A stretch of 64,000 nucleotides of DNA from Marinobacter sp. es.042 (GTDB taxonomy: Bacteria > Pseudomonadota > Gammaproteobacteria > Pseudomonadales > Oleiphilaceae): positions 3,872,137 to 3,936,136 of the forward strand of contig NZ_LT897781.1 of assembly GCF_900188315.1 (NCBI RefSeq). The letters are read 5' to 3'. Shown piece by piece: positions 10,259 through 18,323 of this stretch (positions within the stretch are counted from its first letter, which is position 1; each line of letters opens with the position of its first letter). The notes under the pieces are model-generated. The model was not told the origin of the DNA. It saw only the letters and a program-made list of their open reading frames with translations, and made no database searches. A program made the translations under genes and the position numbers.

Positions 10259-10412
10259 TGAGTCTGTCCTGTTTTATTTCAGGGTTATTCTTGTGTTCTC
10301 AGAGAGTTAAACAAACACCACACCTCACTGCTTGTCAAGCAGATGACTCTGGGGTTTGCTCCGGAACACGGGCCTGTCTGCAAAGGCAAAACCCGTGCCG
10401 CTCTGAGCGGTG

Positions 10413-11330
10413 TCACGCATCCCTGCCGTCTTCTTCATCCTCTGAGACCAGCACGCGGAAGCTCTCATGTTCGCGGAGCTGGTCAAAACTCACGTCTACG
10501 GAAGCATCGTCGCGGTATGCCTCGGAAATTTCAATAGCTTTCTTCAAGGTGCTGACTGCGTCGTCCCAGCGGCCGATTTCCGCATAGGCACATGCCAGCT
10601 GATAGTGCGCGTGGCCATTATCCGGTGCAAGTTTTAGCGCTCGTTGGCAGAGACTGATGGCCCACAACGGTTCCTGCATTTCCAGGACAGCGTCGGCCTT
10701 GTAACTCAGCGCTTCCACATCATCCGGGCGAAGATCCAGAATCTGGTCGTAGGCGGAAATCTTGTTCTGCTGTGAGGTTTCCTGACTGGCTTTCAACCAC
10801 AGCGAATGCACTTCGTTGGTGCGCTCGATCTCGGCCTGGTTCTGGTGAATGATGTCGGATTTCTGCTTGAGCTGGTCCTCGATGAACTCAAGCCGCTGCT
10901 CATACTCGATGACCAGCTCGTTGACCCGTTTTTCGGCCAGGCTGGTCAGCTGATTGCGCATATCCCGGATGGAGTTCCAGCCGATAACAACGAGAATAGA
11001 GGTGGCGCCAGCGATCAGATAGAAGAAGTAGGTGACGGTGTCGGTGGCATAGGACATGGTTTTGTCCGCTACCGAGAGCTCCTTGTCGACGACCTTTTCG
11101 ATCAGCTCTGCCCGGGTGTTTTGCATTTCCTTGCGCAATGCTTTGCTTTCTTCCAGCAGGTACAACTCCACAAAGGGCGTATACATGGGTTCGTCCAGCG
11201 TTTTGATGCTCTCTTCCAGATCCTCTGCGGTGAGCTCTTTCTCTGGCCCCAGTTTATCCTGTGCGAGGAGGGTACCGGCGAACGTCGTCATCAAAAGAAA
11301 AGGCAGGAAATACTTGATCATCGGGCGCAT
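10413..11330 (-). CDS. Tetratricopeptide-repeat membrane protein
   Basis: 305 residues from the ATG at 11330 (MRPMIKYFLPFLLM), preferred because it opens a signal peptide (cleavage near LLAQ) and has GACGGA upstream; in-frame codons further upstream look non-coding. A second membrane segment lies at FFYLIAGATSILVVIGW, followed by a charged helical/coiled-coil stretch and at least two TPR units (DDVEALSYKADAVLEMQEP and NGHAHYQLACAYAEIGRW). This predicts an inner-membrane protein with a TPR scaffold for protein contacts. No partner is apparent. It is divergent from the MarR gene. Confidence 0.7.
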   Translation of the reverse strand: MRPMIKYFLPFLLMTTFAGTLLAQDKLGPEKELTAEDLEESIKTLDEPMYTPFVELYLLEESKALRKEMQNTRAELIEKVVDKELSVADKTMSYATDTVTYFFYLIAGATSILVVIGWNSIRDMRNQLTSLAEKRVNELVIEYEQRLEFIEDQLKQKSDIIHQNQAEIERTNEVHSLWLKASQETSQQNKISAYDQILDLRPDDVEALSYKADAVLEMQEPLWAISLCQRALKLAPDNGHAHYQLACAYAEIGRWDDAVSTLKKAIEISEAYRDDASVDVSFDQLREHESFRVLVSEDEEDGRDA

Positions 11331-11486
11331 TCCGTCCGTTTGTCGTAAGTGGAACAAGTGGGGAACCTTAGCATAGTGGGTGGCCGAAAAAACGCCGGGA
11401 ATCTCCCTGACTTGCAATCCCAGGTGCAAAGACCTCTAATAGTTAGGGGTATAAAGAAAATCCCATCACCGAATCGGAGAATTGCT

Positions 11487-11981
11487 GTGAACAGTTATGA
11501 AGATGTACTGGTGGCTCTCAGGCGGGTTATACGGGCGACGGACCTTCATTCGAAGCGCCTAAGCAAGCATGCCGGGCTGACAGGGCCACAGCTGCTCATC
11601 ATGAGAACGATTCGGGATCTGGGCGAGGTGACTATCGGTACCATTGCGGAAAAGGTCAGTCTTAGCCAGGCGACGGTAACGACCATCCTGGACCGTCTGG
11701 AGCATCGGAACCTAGTTTATCGAGTACGCAGTACCCAGGACAAACGCAAGGTTCACGCGCACCTGACTGAAGAAGGCGCAGATCTTCTGGCCCGGGCGCC
11801 CAATCCGTTGCAGGAGGATTTCATTCAGAAATTCCAGAGCCTGGCAGAATGGGAGCAAACCATGATTCTCGCGTCGCTTCAGCGGGTGGCCAACATGATG
11901 GATGCCGATGATATTGATGCATCACCGGTGCTGACCGTTGGGTCAGTTCTTAAGGATGACGGGTGGAAGGAAAAAACCTGA
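11487..11981 (+). CDS. MarR-family transcriptional regulator
   Basis: 164 residues from the GTG at 11487, chosen because a GGAG sits 8 bases upstream and the winged-helix domain starts soon after. The frame is open further upstream but without typical MarR sequence. Residues about 30-115 form the winged helix: TIGTIAEKVSLSQATVTTILDRLEHRNL is the recognition region and RSTQDKRKVHAHLTEEG the wing. MarR dimers usually bind a palindrome and respond to small ligands. It is convergent with lon and divergent from the TPR gene, so neither neighbour identifies the regulon. A link to osmotic-stress regulators of the EctR type is possible but unproven. Confidence 0.85.
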   Translation: MNSYEDVLVALRRVIRATDLHSKRLSKHAGLTGPQLLIMRTIRDLGEVTIGTIAEKVSLSQATVTTILDRLEHRNLVYRVRSTQDKRKVHAHLTEEGADLLARAPNPLQEDFIQKFQSLAEWEQTMILASLQRVANMMDADDIDASPVLTVGSVLKDDGWKEKT

Positions 11982-12009
11982 CCTCAATGAGCCAGGCTTT
12001 CTCCTGCTA

Positions 12010-14475
12010 TCAGTGCACCGAAGACCCTTTCCTCGGCTTATTGCCGAAGCAGACCTGGAAAACATCGCTGTAATGCTTGGCAAAGTTCACCACCAAGCCT
12101 TCCTTCAGGTACTCCGGGAGCTCTTCGTAATCGCCCCGATTGGCTTCCGGCAGGATCAGATTGCTGATTTTCTGCCGCCGCGCCGCAATCACTTTCTCGC
12201 GAATACCGCCCACCGGCAGCACCTGTCCGGTCAGGGTCAGCTCTCCGGTCATGGCGATGTTTTGCTGCGGTGCTTCCCGTCGTGCGATCGATAGCAGGGC
12301 GGTTGCCATGGTGACGCCGGCGCTGGGGCCATCCTTCGGCGTGGCGCCTTCGGGCACGTGCAAGTGCACGAAGGACTTGTCGAAGAAAGTCGGGTCGCCT
12401 TTGAAGCGCTTGAGGTTTGAGGACACATAGCTGTAGGCGATTTCTGCGGACTCCTTCATGACATCACCCAGCTGTCCCGTCAGTTTGAAGCCGCGTTGTG
12501 CGCTGTGAATCCTGGAGGCCTCGATGCTCAGGGTGGCCCCGCCCATGGCGGTCCAGGCCAGGCCGGTGACAACGCCGGTACCTTTCAGGGATTTCTCTTT
12601 CTTGAACGAAGGCTGCCCCAGATAACTCTGCAGATCCGACACGCCCACCTTGACCGGCTGGTCCGGATTTTCCAGCAGCTTCACGATCCCCTTGCGGAGT
12701 ATCTTGTGCAGGAGTTTTTCCAGGCTCCGCACGCCGGCCTCTCGTGCATAGCCCTCAATAACCTGCTTGATCGCTGCGTCCGTGATGTTGAGCTGCTTTT
12801 TCAGCAGCCCCGCCCGCTTCAGTAGTTTGGGCAGCAGGAAGTGCTTGGCGATGGCCAGTTTCTCTTCCGCGATGTAGCCGGACAGACGAATGACATCCAT
12901 CCGGTCCAGCAGCGGCCGCGGAATCGTGTCCAGCTGGTTGGCCGTGCAGACGAACAGAACCTTGGAGAGGTCCATGCGAACATCGAGATAGTGATCAAGA
13001 AAGTCCCGGTTCTGTTCCGGGTCCAGCGTTTCCAACAGGGCGGATGCCGGGTCACCCTGGAAGGAGGCGCCGATCTTGTCGATCTCATCCAGCATGATCA
13101 CCGGGTTCGCAACCTTGGAATCCTTCAGCGCCTGAACAAACTTGCCCGGCATGGCGCCGATGTAGGTTCGCCGGTGGCCTTTGATTTCGGCTTCATCACG
13201 CATGCCGCCCACACTGAAGCGGTAGAATTTCCGGCCCAGTGCATCCGCCACGGAATGGCCTATGGACGTCTTGCCAACGCCCGGTGGGCCGACCAGCAGC
13301 AGGATTGAGCCGCTGACCTCGCCCTTGAAGGTGCCTTCGGCCAGGAACTCGACGATGCGGTCTTTTACATCGTCGAGACCGTCGTGATCGCGGTCGAGTA
13401 TCCGCCGTGCTTCGGTCAGATCGAAGTGGTCTTCTGAGTGAATGCCCCATGGAATCTGGGTCAGCCAGTCCAGATAGTTACGGGTAACGCCATATTCCGG
13501 CGAGCCCTGTTCCAGCACCTGCAGTTTTTCGAGTTCATCCCGGAAACGCTCCTGCACAGCCTCGGGCGGTTGCAGCTCTGCCATGCGCTGCTCGAAACGT
13601 TCCACGTCCGCAGTCTTGTCGTCCTTGGCCATGCCCAGCTCGCGCTGGATGACCTTGAGCTGTTCCTTCAGGAAGAACTCCCGCTGGTGCTTTTGTACCT
13701 TGGCGTTAACCTCCTCGCTGATTTCCGACTGGAGCCGAGCGACTTCCTGTTCCTTGCGCATCAGGAGCAGGACTTTTTCCATGCGGCGGAGTAGGGGAAC
13801 GGTGTCGAGCACATCCTGCAATTCGTTACCCGGGGCGCTGGTCATCGAAGCGCCAAAGTCGGCAAGCGGGGAGCTGTCATCCGGCCCGAAACGGGACAGG
13901 TACTGTTTTACTTCCTCGCCATACAACGGGTTGGTGCGCAGCAGTTCCTTGATCGCGCTGATGATGGCCAGGGTATAGGCCTTGAGTTCGTCTGCCTCTT
14001 CTTCCGGTTCTGCCGGATATTCTACTTCAACCAGGTAAGGCGGTTTGCGGCGTAACCATTGGACAATCCGGAAGCGCTGGAGCCCCTGGGCAATGAACTG
14101 AACCTTGCCGCTTTCATTCTGGGCATGATGTACGCGCACGGCGCAGCCGACGGTCTCCAGCTGTTCGCTGGCAGGTACGCCTGCCTCCGCATCCTCTTCT
14201 TCCACAAAACAGATACCCATGACCTTGTGGTCGGTTTCGCCGACCCGCTTCAGGGTTTCCTGCCACGGATTCTGGTTGACCACCACAGGCTGCACCTGGG
14301 CCGGGAAAAACGGACGGTTCGAAACCGGCAGCACGTACATGCGCCGGGGCATCATCTGCTGGGGCAGGGCAAGGCTCTTGCTGTGCTCGTCCTTGCCAAT
14401 GTATTCGGTCACGTCCTCTTCGAATTCCTCTAGTGAATCGTTTTGCGTCTCATCATTCATGCCGCGAGTATCCAT
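12010..14475 (-). CDS. lon: ATP-dependent protease Lon-family
   Basis: 821 residues, slightly longer than E. coli Lon. There is an acidic N-terminal extension, the LON substrate-binding domain (about 45-240), an AAA+ module with Walker A GPPGVGKT near residue 395 and Walker B VIMLDEIDKIG near 460, and the S16 protease domain with the catalytic Ser in KDGPSAGVTMA near residue 716 and the dyad Lys in GGIREKVIAARR near residue 760. All are intact. Lon degrades damaged and regulatory proteins. The divergent N-terminus leaves open whether this is the main Lon or a second Lon-like protease such as Pseudomonas AsrA; only a genome-wide count of lon genes could settle it. Confidence 0.92.
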   Translation of the reverse strand: MDTRGMNDETQNDSLEEFEEDVTEYIGKDEHSKSLALPQQMMPRRMYVLPVSNRPFFPAQVQPVVVNQNPWQETLKRVGETDHKVMGICFVEEEDAEAGVPASEQLETVGCAVRVHHAQNESGKVQFIAQGLQRFRIVQWLRRKPPYLVEVEYPAEPEEEADELKAYTLAIISAIKELLRTNPLYGEEVKQYLSRFGPDDSSPLADFGASMTSAPGNELQDVLDTVPLLRRMEKVLLLMRKEQEVARLQSEISEEVNAKVQKHQREFFLKEQLKVIQRELGMAKDDKTADVERFEQRMAELQPPEAVQERFRDELEKLQVLEQGSPEYGVTRNYLDWLTQIPWGIHSEDHFDLTEARRILDRDHDGLDDVKDRIVEFLAEGTFKGEVSGSILLLVGPPGVGKTSIGHSVADALGRKFYRFSVGGMRDEAEIKGHRRTYIGAMPGKFVQALKDSKVANPVIMLDEIDKIGASFQGDPASALLETLDPEQNRDFLDHYLDVRMDLSKVLFVCTANQLDTIPRPLLDRMDVIRLSGYIAEEKLAIAKHFLLPKLLKRAGLLKKQLNITDAAIKQVIEGYAREAGVRSLEKLLHKILRKGIVKLLENPDQPVKVGVSDLQSYLGQPSFKKEKSLKGTGVVTGLAWTAMGGATLSIEASRIHSAQRGFKLTGQLGDVMKESAEIAYSYVSSNLKRFKGDPTFFDKSFVHLHVPEGATPKDGPSAGVTMATALLSIARREAPQQNIAMTGELTLTGQVLPVGGIREKVIAARRQKISNLILPEANRGDYEELPEYLKEGLVVNFAKHYSDVFQVCFGNKPRKGSSVH

Positions 14476-14667
14476 CCGGAAAGGTTGTGAATCTGCCCGG
14501 GACGGGCTGCTGCGTGATTGCCCCGGGGCGTTGCTTATTAGTTATGTAACGGCAGATACGGTGATTTCAAGGAGTTGGGTTGGCGCTGTTGGCGCTTGAA
14601 TTTTCGGGAGTTGGCCCCATGTTTCTGGCAGTTTCCGATGATTCATACGACTTTTCAGGTGCCTTGC

Positions 14668-15531
14668 ATGAGCAACTCTCCGTATATTTTTGACGCCACC
14701 ATGGAAAACTTTCAGCAGAAGGTGATGGAAGCCTCTGCCAGCACACCCGTTCTGGTCGATGTCTGGGCCGAGTGGTGCGCTCCGTGCAAGCAGTTGATGC
14801 CCTTGCTGGAAAAACTGGCTGAGGATTACCAGGGTGCGTTCATGCTCGCCAAGGTGAACGCCGACGAGCAGGAGCAGCTTACCTCCAGCCTTGGTGTGCG
14901 CAGTCTGCCAACGGTCATTCTGGTCAAGAACGGCCAGGCGGTGGATGGTTTTAACGGTGCGCTGCCGGAAAACGAAATCCGCAAGGTTCTGGACAAGCAT
15001 GTTGAAGCGCCGAAGGAGGATCCGTACGACAAGGCTCATCGGATCTGGGAAGAGGGCGATGTTGAGGGAGCGCTGGCCATCCTGTCGCAGATGAACCAGG
15101 AGGATCCAGAGAACCTGAAGGTACTGATTGATCTTGCCCAGCTGAAAGCGGAAATGGGCGATCTTGAGACGGCTGAACAGGTACTGGAAAGCCTTCCGCC
15201 GGAGGAAAAGATGCAGCACCAGGCCAAGCAGTTGGCTGCCCGCTTGAAGTTTCTCCGGCAGTCTGCCGAGCTGCCACCGATCAAGGATCTCGAAATGGCG
15301 CTGGAGCAGGATCCCAAAGACCCGAACGCTCTGCATCAGTTGGCGCTCCACCACGTATTACAGGAGAACAACGCCGAGGCCATGGATCTTCTGATCCGTT
15401 TGATGCAGGTGGACAGTAAATACAAGGACGAAGCGGCCAAGACAACGCTGGTCGAGCTGTTCGACAAGCTGGGTAACAATAACCCGGATGTGCGGACCTA
15501 TCGGCGAAAGCTCTATACCCTGATGCACTGA
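14668..15531 (+). CDS. cnoX: CnoX/YbbN-type thioredoxin-TPR co-chaperone
   Basis: 287 residues from the ATG at 14668; upstream in-frame Met codons add sequence unrelated to thioredoxin. Residues 1-110 are a thioredoxin fold with WCAPC (Cys37, Cys40) and the cis-Pro in RSLPTVIL. Residues 120-287 are TPR-like helices, as in E. coli YbbN (CnoX), which protects proteins from oxidation and hands them to GroEL or DnaK. Unlike E. coli CnoX, which lacks the active CxxC (SxxC), this copy keeps both cysteines, so it may retain redox activity. It is divergent from lon, another proteostasis gene. Confidence 0.88.
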   Translation: MSNSPYIFDATMENFQQKVMEASASTPVLVDVWAEWCAPCKQLMPLLEKLAEDYQGAFMLAKVNADEQEQLTSSLGVRSLPTVILVKNGQAVDGFNGALPENEIRKVLDKHVEAPKEDPYDKAHRIWEEGDVEGALAILSQMNQEDPENLKVLIDLAQLKAEMGDLETAEQVLESLPPEEKMQHQAKQLAARLKFLRQSAELPPIKDLEMALEQDPKDPNALHQLALHHVLQENNAEAMDLLIRLMQVDSKYKDEAAKTTLVELFDKLGNNNPDVRTYRRKLYTLMH

Positions 15532-15571
15532 CGAAATTGCTCGGGGTTGATCGAAACCCGAGATTGAATCC

Positions 15572-15601
15572 GGGGTCAGATGAAAGCCTTCATCTGACCC
15601 C
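15572..15601. repeat. ggggtcagatgaa inverted repeat, copy 1
   Basis: Perfect 13-bp inverted repeat (15572-15584 with 15589-15601) with a 4-base loop and no T run. The same unit recurs at 36972-37032 and 50221-50265, always between genes. It looks like a REP/BIME-type mobile hairpin rather than an ordinary terminator. Confidence 0.85.
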
Positions 15602-15618
15602 ATCTTCACGAAATCATC

Positions 15619-15945
15619 ATGCTCAAGCTCCCACCCCAGCCAGACAATTGCGAACTCTGCGAACGCCCGGTTGCCAGGCTCACCCGGCACCACCTTATCC
15701 CCAAGCACCTGCATCGGAAGAAGCGCTTCCAGAAACTATTCACCAAAAAAGATCTGATCACCCGAACCCTGTGGGTGTGCAGACCCTGTCATAACGCCAT
15801 TCATAAAGCTCGCTCGGAATACGAGCTGGGTCTGTACTTCAACACCCGGGAAAAGTTGCTGCAGCTGGAGGAATTGCGGACGTTTGTTGAGTGGCTCAGG
15901 GACAAGCCAGAGGGGTTTGTGCCCAAGTTTGTAAGGCAAAAATAA
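15619..15945 (+). CDS. Small HNH-nuclease-fold protein
   Basis: 108 residues. Two CxxC-type knuckles (Cys11/Cys14 in CELC and Cys54/Cys57 in CRPC) flank HHLIPKH (His24-25) and CHNAIH (His58, His62). This is the zinc-bound HNH beta-beta-alpha metal arrangement. The protein is a stand-alone minimal domain of the kind widespread in proteobacterial chromosomes with unknown role. It follows the REP-like hairpin at 15572, with an ATG at 15619. It could be a housekeeping nuclease or a cargo gene; nothing in the neighbourhood decides. Confidence 0.75.
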   Translation: MLKLPPQPDNCELCERPVARLTRHHLIPKHLHRKKRFQKLFTKKDLITRTLWVCRPCHNAIHKARSEYELGLYFNTREKLLQLEELRTFVEWLRDKPEGFVPKFVRQK

Positions 15946-16008
15946 CGAACCTGATCCAATGACTAATAGATGCAGTATTCATAGGCTCATTTATTGGGAG
16001 AGGTCGTT

Positions 16009-16242
16009 ATGCGTAGTCGAAAAGATGATCGTCGAATTCAGCGATTCCTGGCTTTGAGCGCCCTTATTCTTCTCACTCCATGGATCCTCATTGCCGGCTT
16101 GCTGGCGATGGAGAATGTCCAGGACGGGGTTCTGGGTAATGGTGGTCTGCAGGTAGCGTTGATTGGCATTATCGGGGCTGTGTTCGGAGCCTTGGTCTTT
16201 TGGGTTATTCCCAACTGGAAAGCGCGTCGTTCCAATCGCTGA
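16009..16242 (+). CDS. Small two-helix membrane protein
   Basis: 77 residues from the ATG at 16009, with GGGAGAGG 7-14 bases upstream. A basic N-terminus (MRSRKDDRRIQRF) precedes two hydrophobic segments (LALSALILLTPWILIAGLL and LQVALIGIIGAVFGALVFWV) and a basic tail, predicting an inner-membrane hairpin with both ends in the cytoplasm. I recognise no family. A good ribosome site and a terminator immediately after it support a real gene. Confidence 0.65.
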   Translation: MRSRKDDRRIQRFLALSALILLTPWILIAGLLAMENVQDGVLGNGGLQVALIGIIGAVFGALVFWVIPNWKARRSNR

Positions 16243-16247
16243 AAAGC

Positions 16248-16279
16248 AAAGCGGCCCCGTCACAGGGGCCGCTTTTTTT
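16248..16279. terminator. Bidirectional terminator between small membrane gene and kamA
   Basis: Perfect 11-bp stem aaagcggcccc/ggggccgcttt (16248-16258 with 16265-16275) followed by T run. It sits between convergent genes. Confidence 0.9.
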
Positions 16280-16298
16280 ATCACGCCAGGGCCGGTAT

Positions 16299-17663
16299 TT
16301 AGCCGTTGCCTCTCTTCATGGCTTCATACTCATCTTCAAAGAAGAACTTCTCTTCGCCAAAGGCCGGTTCCAGCTCGTGCAGCCAGGTGGCCGTCTCGCT
16401 GTACTTGGCGAAGAACGGGCGCTGAACCCAGTCCGGATTACGACCCTGCAGGAAGCGCAGTACGAACACCTTCTCGCCGTTGATTTCAGTAATACCCTGA
16501 ATCTCCACCTTGCCGGGGCCGGCGCTCATGGAGGGGCCGCGGGCGGTACGGGCCAGGCCGCTGACCTTTTTCATGGCTTCCCGATAGATGTGGAAGGCCT
16601 CGGCAAGAGGTACTTCGAAGTAGTTTTTGGCACCCGTGTCCCGCTCTACAAACATGTAGTACGGAATGATGCCCAGCTGCACCTCTTTCTTCCACAGTTT
16701 GGCCCAGGCGTCGGCATCATCGTTGACGTGCTTGATCAACGGGCCTTGGGCGCGGATCTCGGCGCCGGTGGCACGGATGCGGCGGATAGCCTCTTCGGCG
16801 ATCTCGGTGGTGATTTCCTGCCAGTGGTTGTAGTGGGCCATGATGGCAACGTGCTTGCCGGCGTCCACGAGACGGGCGAACAGGTCGATCAGTTCGTCGG
16901 CATCCTTGTCGGTCACAAAACGGTACGGCCAGAAGGTGAGGGCCTTGGTGCCGATGCGGATGGTCTGGATGTGGTCGAATTCAGGCTCCAGCAGCGGCTC
17001 GAGGTACTGCACCAGATTTTTGGTTTTCATGACCATCGGATCACCACCGGTCACCAGCAGGTCGGTTACCTCGGTGTGCTCCTGCAGGTAGCCGTGGAGC
17101 TTCTCGGCTTCGGTGCTGGCCATTTTCAGGTCCTTGTCACCGACAAACTGTGCCCATCGGAAACAGAAGGTGCAGTAAGAGTGGCAGGTCTGACCCTGGG
17201 CCGGGAAAAACAGCACTGTCTCGCGGTACTTGTGCTGAACACCGTCGAGCACCTCACCATCCAGTTCGGGCATGTTCATTTCCATCTGGCCTGCCGGGTG
17301 CGGGTTCAGTTCATCCCGGATTTCCTTGGCAACCGCCTGGATCTCTTTTTTGTCGGCACCTTCACGGTGCATTGTTGCCATGCGCTCGTAATGCTCTTCT
17401 TTCAGCATGCCTTTCTGGGGGAAGACAAGCTGATAGATCGGGTCGTTGGGAACCTTGTCCCAGTTGATCAGTTCATTGATCACATATTCGTTGACCCGGA
17501 AAGGTAGCACGCTGGCTACCACCTTCATTTCAAACAGCGTCTCCTCAGGGAGATTCTGAATGACTTCAATCTTGTCGAGCTGGCGGTCTGTGTAGACCTT
17601 GAAACGCCGTTCCTCGAACTCCGTAGTGGGAATCCGGTTCGGAAAGGTGACGATGGAGTTCAT
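16299..17663 (-). CDS. kamA: KamA-family radical SAM protein (lysine 2,3-aminomutase-like)
   Basis: 454 residues. The radical-SAM cluster motif is C160-HSY-C164-TF-C167 (CHSYCTFC), followed by the KamA-typical TDLLVTGGDPMVM and the PLP-region PYYMFVERDTGAKNYFEVP. Lysine 2,3-aminomutases move the alpha-amino group to make beta-lysine using a 4Fe-4S cluster, SAM and PLP. The protein is larger than EpmB and has the long N- and C-terminal regions of free-standing aminomutases. No acetyltransferase (AblB) neighbour is present, so N-acetyl-beta-lysine osmolyte synthesis cannot be concluded, and the substrate (lysine or another amino acid) is open. A palindromic operator candidate lies 32 bases upstream of the start codon. 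Confidence 0.85.
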   Translation of the reverse strand: MNSIVTFPNRIPTTEFEERRFKVYTDRQLDKIEVIQNLPEETLFEMKVVASVLPFRVNEYVINELINWDKVPNDPIYQLVFPQKGMLKEEHYERMATMHREGADKKEIQAVAKEIRDELNPHPAGQMEMNMPELDGEVLDGVQHKYRETVLFFPAQGQTCHSYCTFCFRWAQFVGDKDLKMASTEAEKLHGYLQEHTEVTDLLVTGGDPMVMKTKNLVQYLEPLLEPEFDHIQTIRIGTKALTFWPYRFVTDKDADELIDLFARLVDAGKHVAIMAHYNHWQEITTEIAEEAIRRIRATGAEIRAQGPLIKHVNDDADAWAKLWKKEVQLGIIPYYMFVERDTGAKNYFEVPLAEAFHIYREAMKKVSGLARTARGPSMSAGPGKVEIQGITEINGEKVFVLRFLQGRNPDWVQRPFFAKYSETATWLHELEPAFGEEKFFFEDEYEAMKRGNG

Positions 17664-17694
17664 AGATCGCCCTCTGTTGGTGTCAATGACAGAA

Positions 17695-17713
17695 AAAGTG
17701 GTCCGACCACTTT
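17695..17713. promoter_or_regulatory. Palindrome of the FadR/GntR operator type upstream of kamA
   Basis: AAAGTGGT-ccg-ACCACTTT, an 8-bp perfect inverted repeat fitting the TGGTnnnACCA pattern known for FadR-subfamily GntR regulators such as PdhR and FadR. It lies upstream of kamA (minus) and on the kamA side of the long kamA-aceE intergenic region. No regulator gene is adjacent. Confidence 0.45.
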
Positions 17714-18323
17714 TCGGTGGTTAAAAATCAGGCAGGCGAGTATACATAAACGGGAGATTATTTTCAGGTCTAATTAAAAAGTTCCGGTAAATTAGATGAG
17801 TAGAAGAGTTAAAGGCTCAGAATATTCAACAAAAATCGCTAACGGCGGCGAATGTGTAGCGAATTGCGGCGAGGATATCGTTTAGCGTGGTAATCAATTT
17901 CCCGGTTGATAAGAATGCTACGACATTGGTCGCAGTCTGGTTGTCTGATGGTCCAAAAACGGTCATTCTTCCGTAAGTAACCGCAAAGAGCGCCCCTGAA
18001 ATGGATTTAGATAGGGTGTAAATTGAATTTAGCGTTAAAAATGTAGTAAAAAGACGACAAAATGGGTTGGCTGATCCGCGCGCTTCATCGGCATACCGAC
18101 CGTTCGTAGGGCCAAAAGCCCGTAAATCGGGGCGATCGGGCAGGAAAAGTGTGAAAGCTGTTCTATGCTTTGTACAGGTTCTGTGTACTGGGAGCCGGTA
18201 CACCTGTCAGGCTGACATACCCACAACAAAACACTGCATTTCATCGCAGCTTATCGACACCGCAACGCGCCCGGCTGCTGATCGTGGCGGCGCTGCACTT
18301 TTTGATGCCAAGGGGAGGGTTTG
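17714..18323. other. Long intergenic region between kamA and aceE
   Basis: About 600 bases between divergent genes. No frame has convincing coding character or a ribosome site. The stretch is relatively AT-rich and presumably holds the promoters and regulatory leader of aceEF, but I cannot assign a defined promoter. Only the AGGGGAGGG ribosome site of aceE at 18311-18319 is clear. Confidence 0.5.

Noticed and set aside
17826..18203. 125-codon minus-strand frame in the kamA-aceE gap
   Set aside because: No ribosome site, low-complexity and phase-free composition; more likely regulatory DNA.
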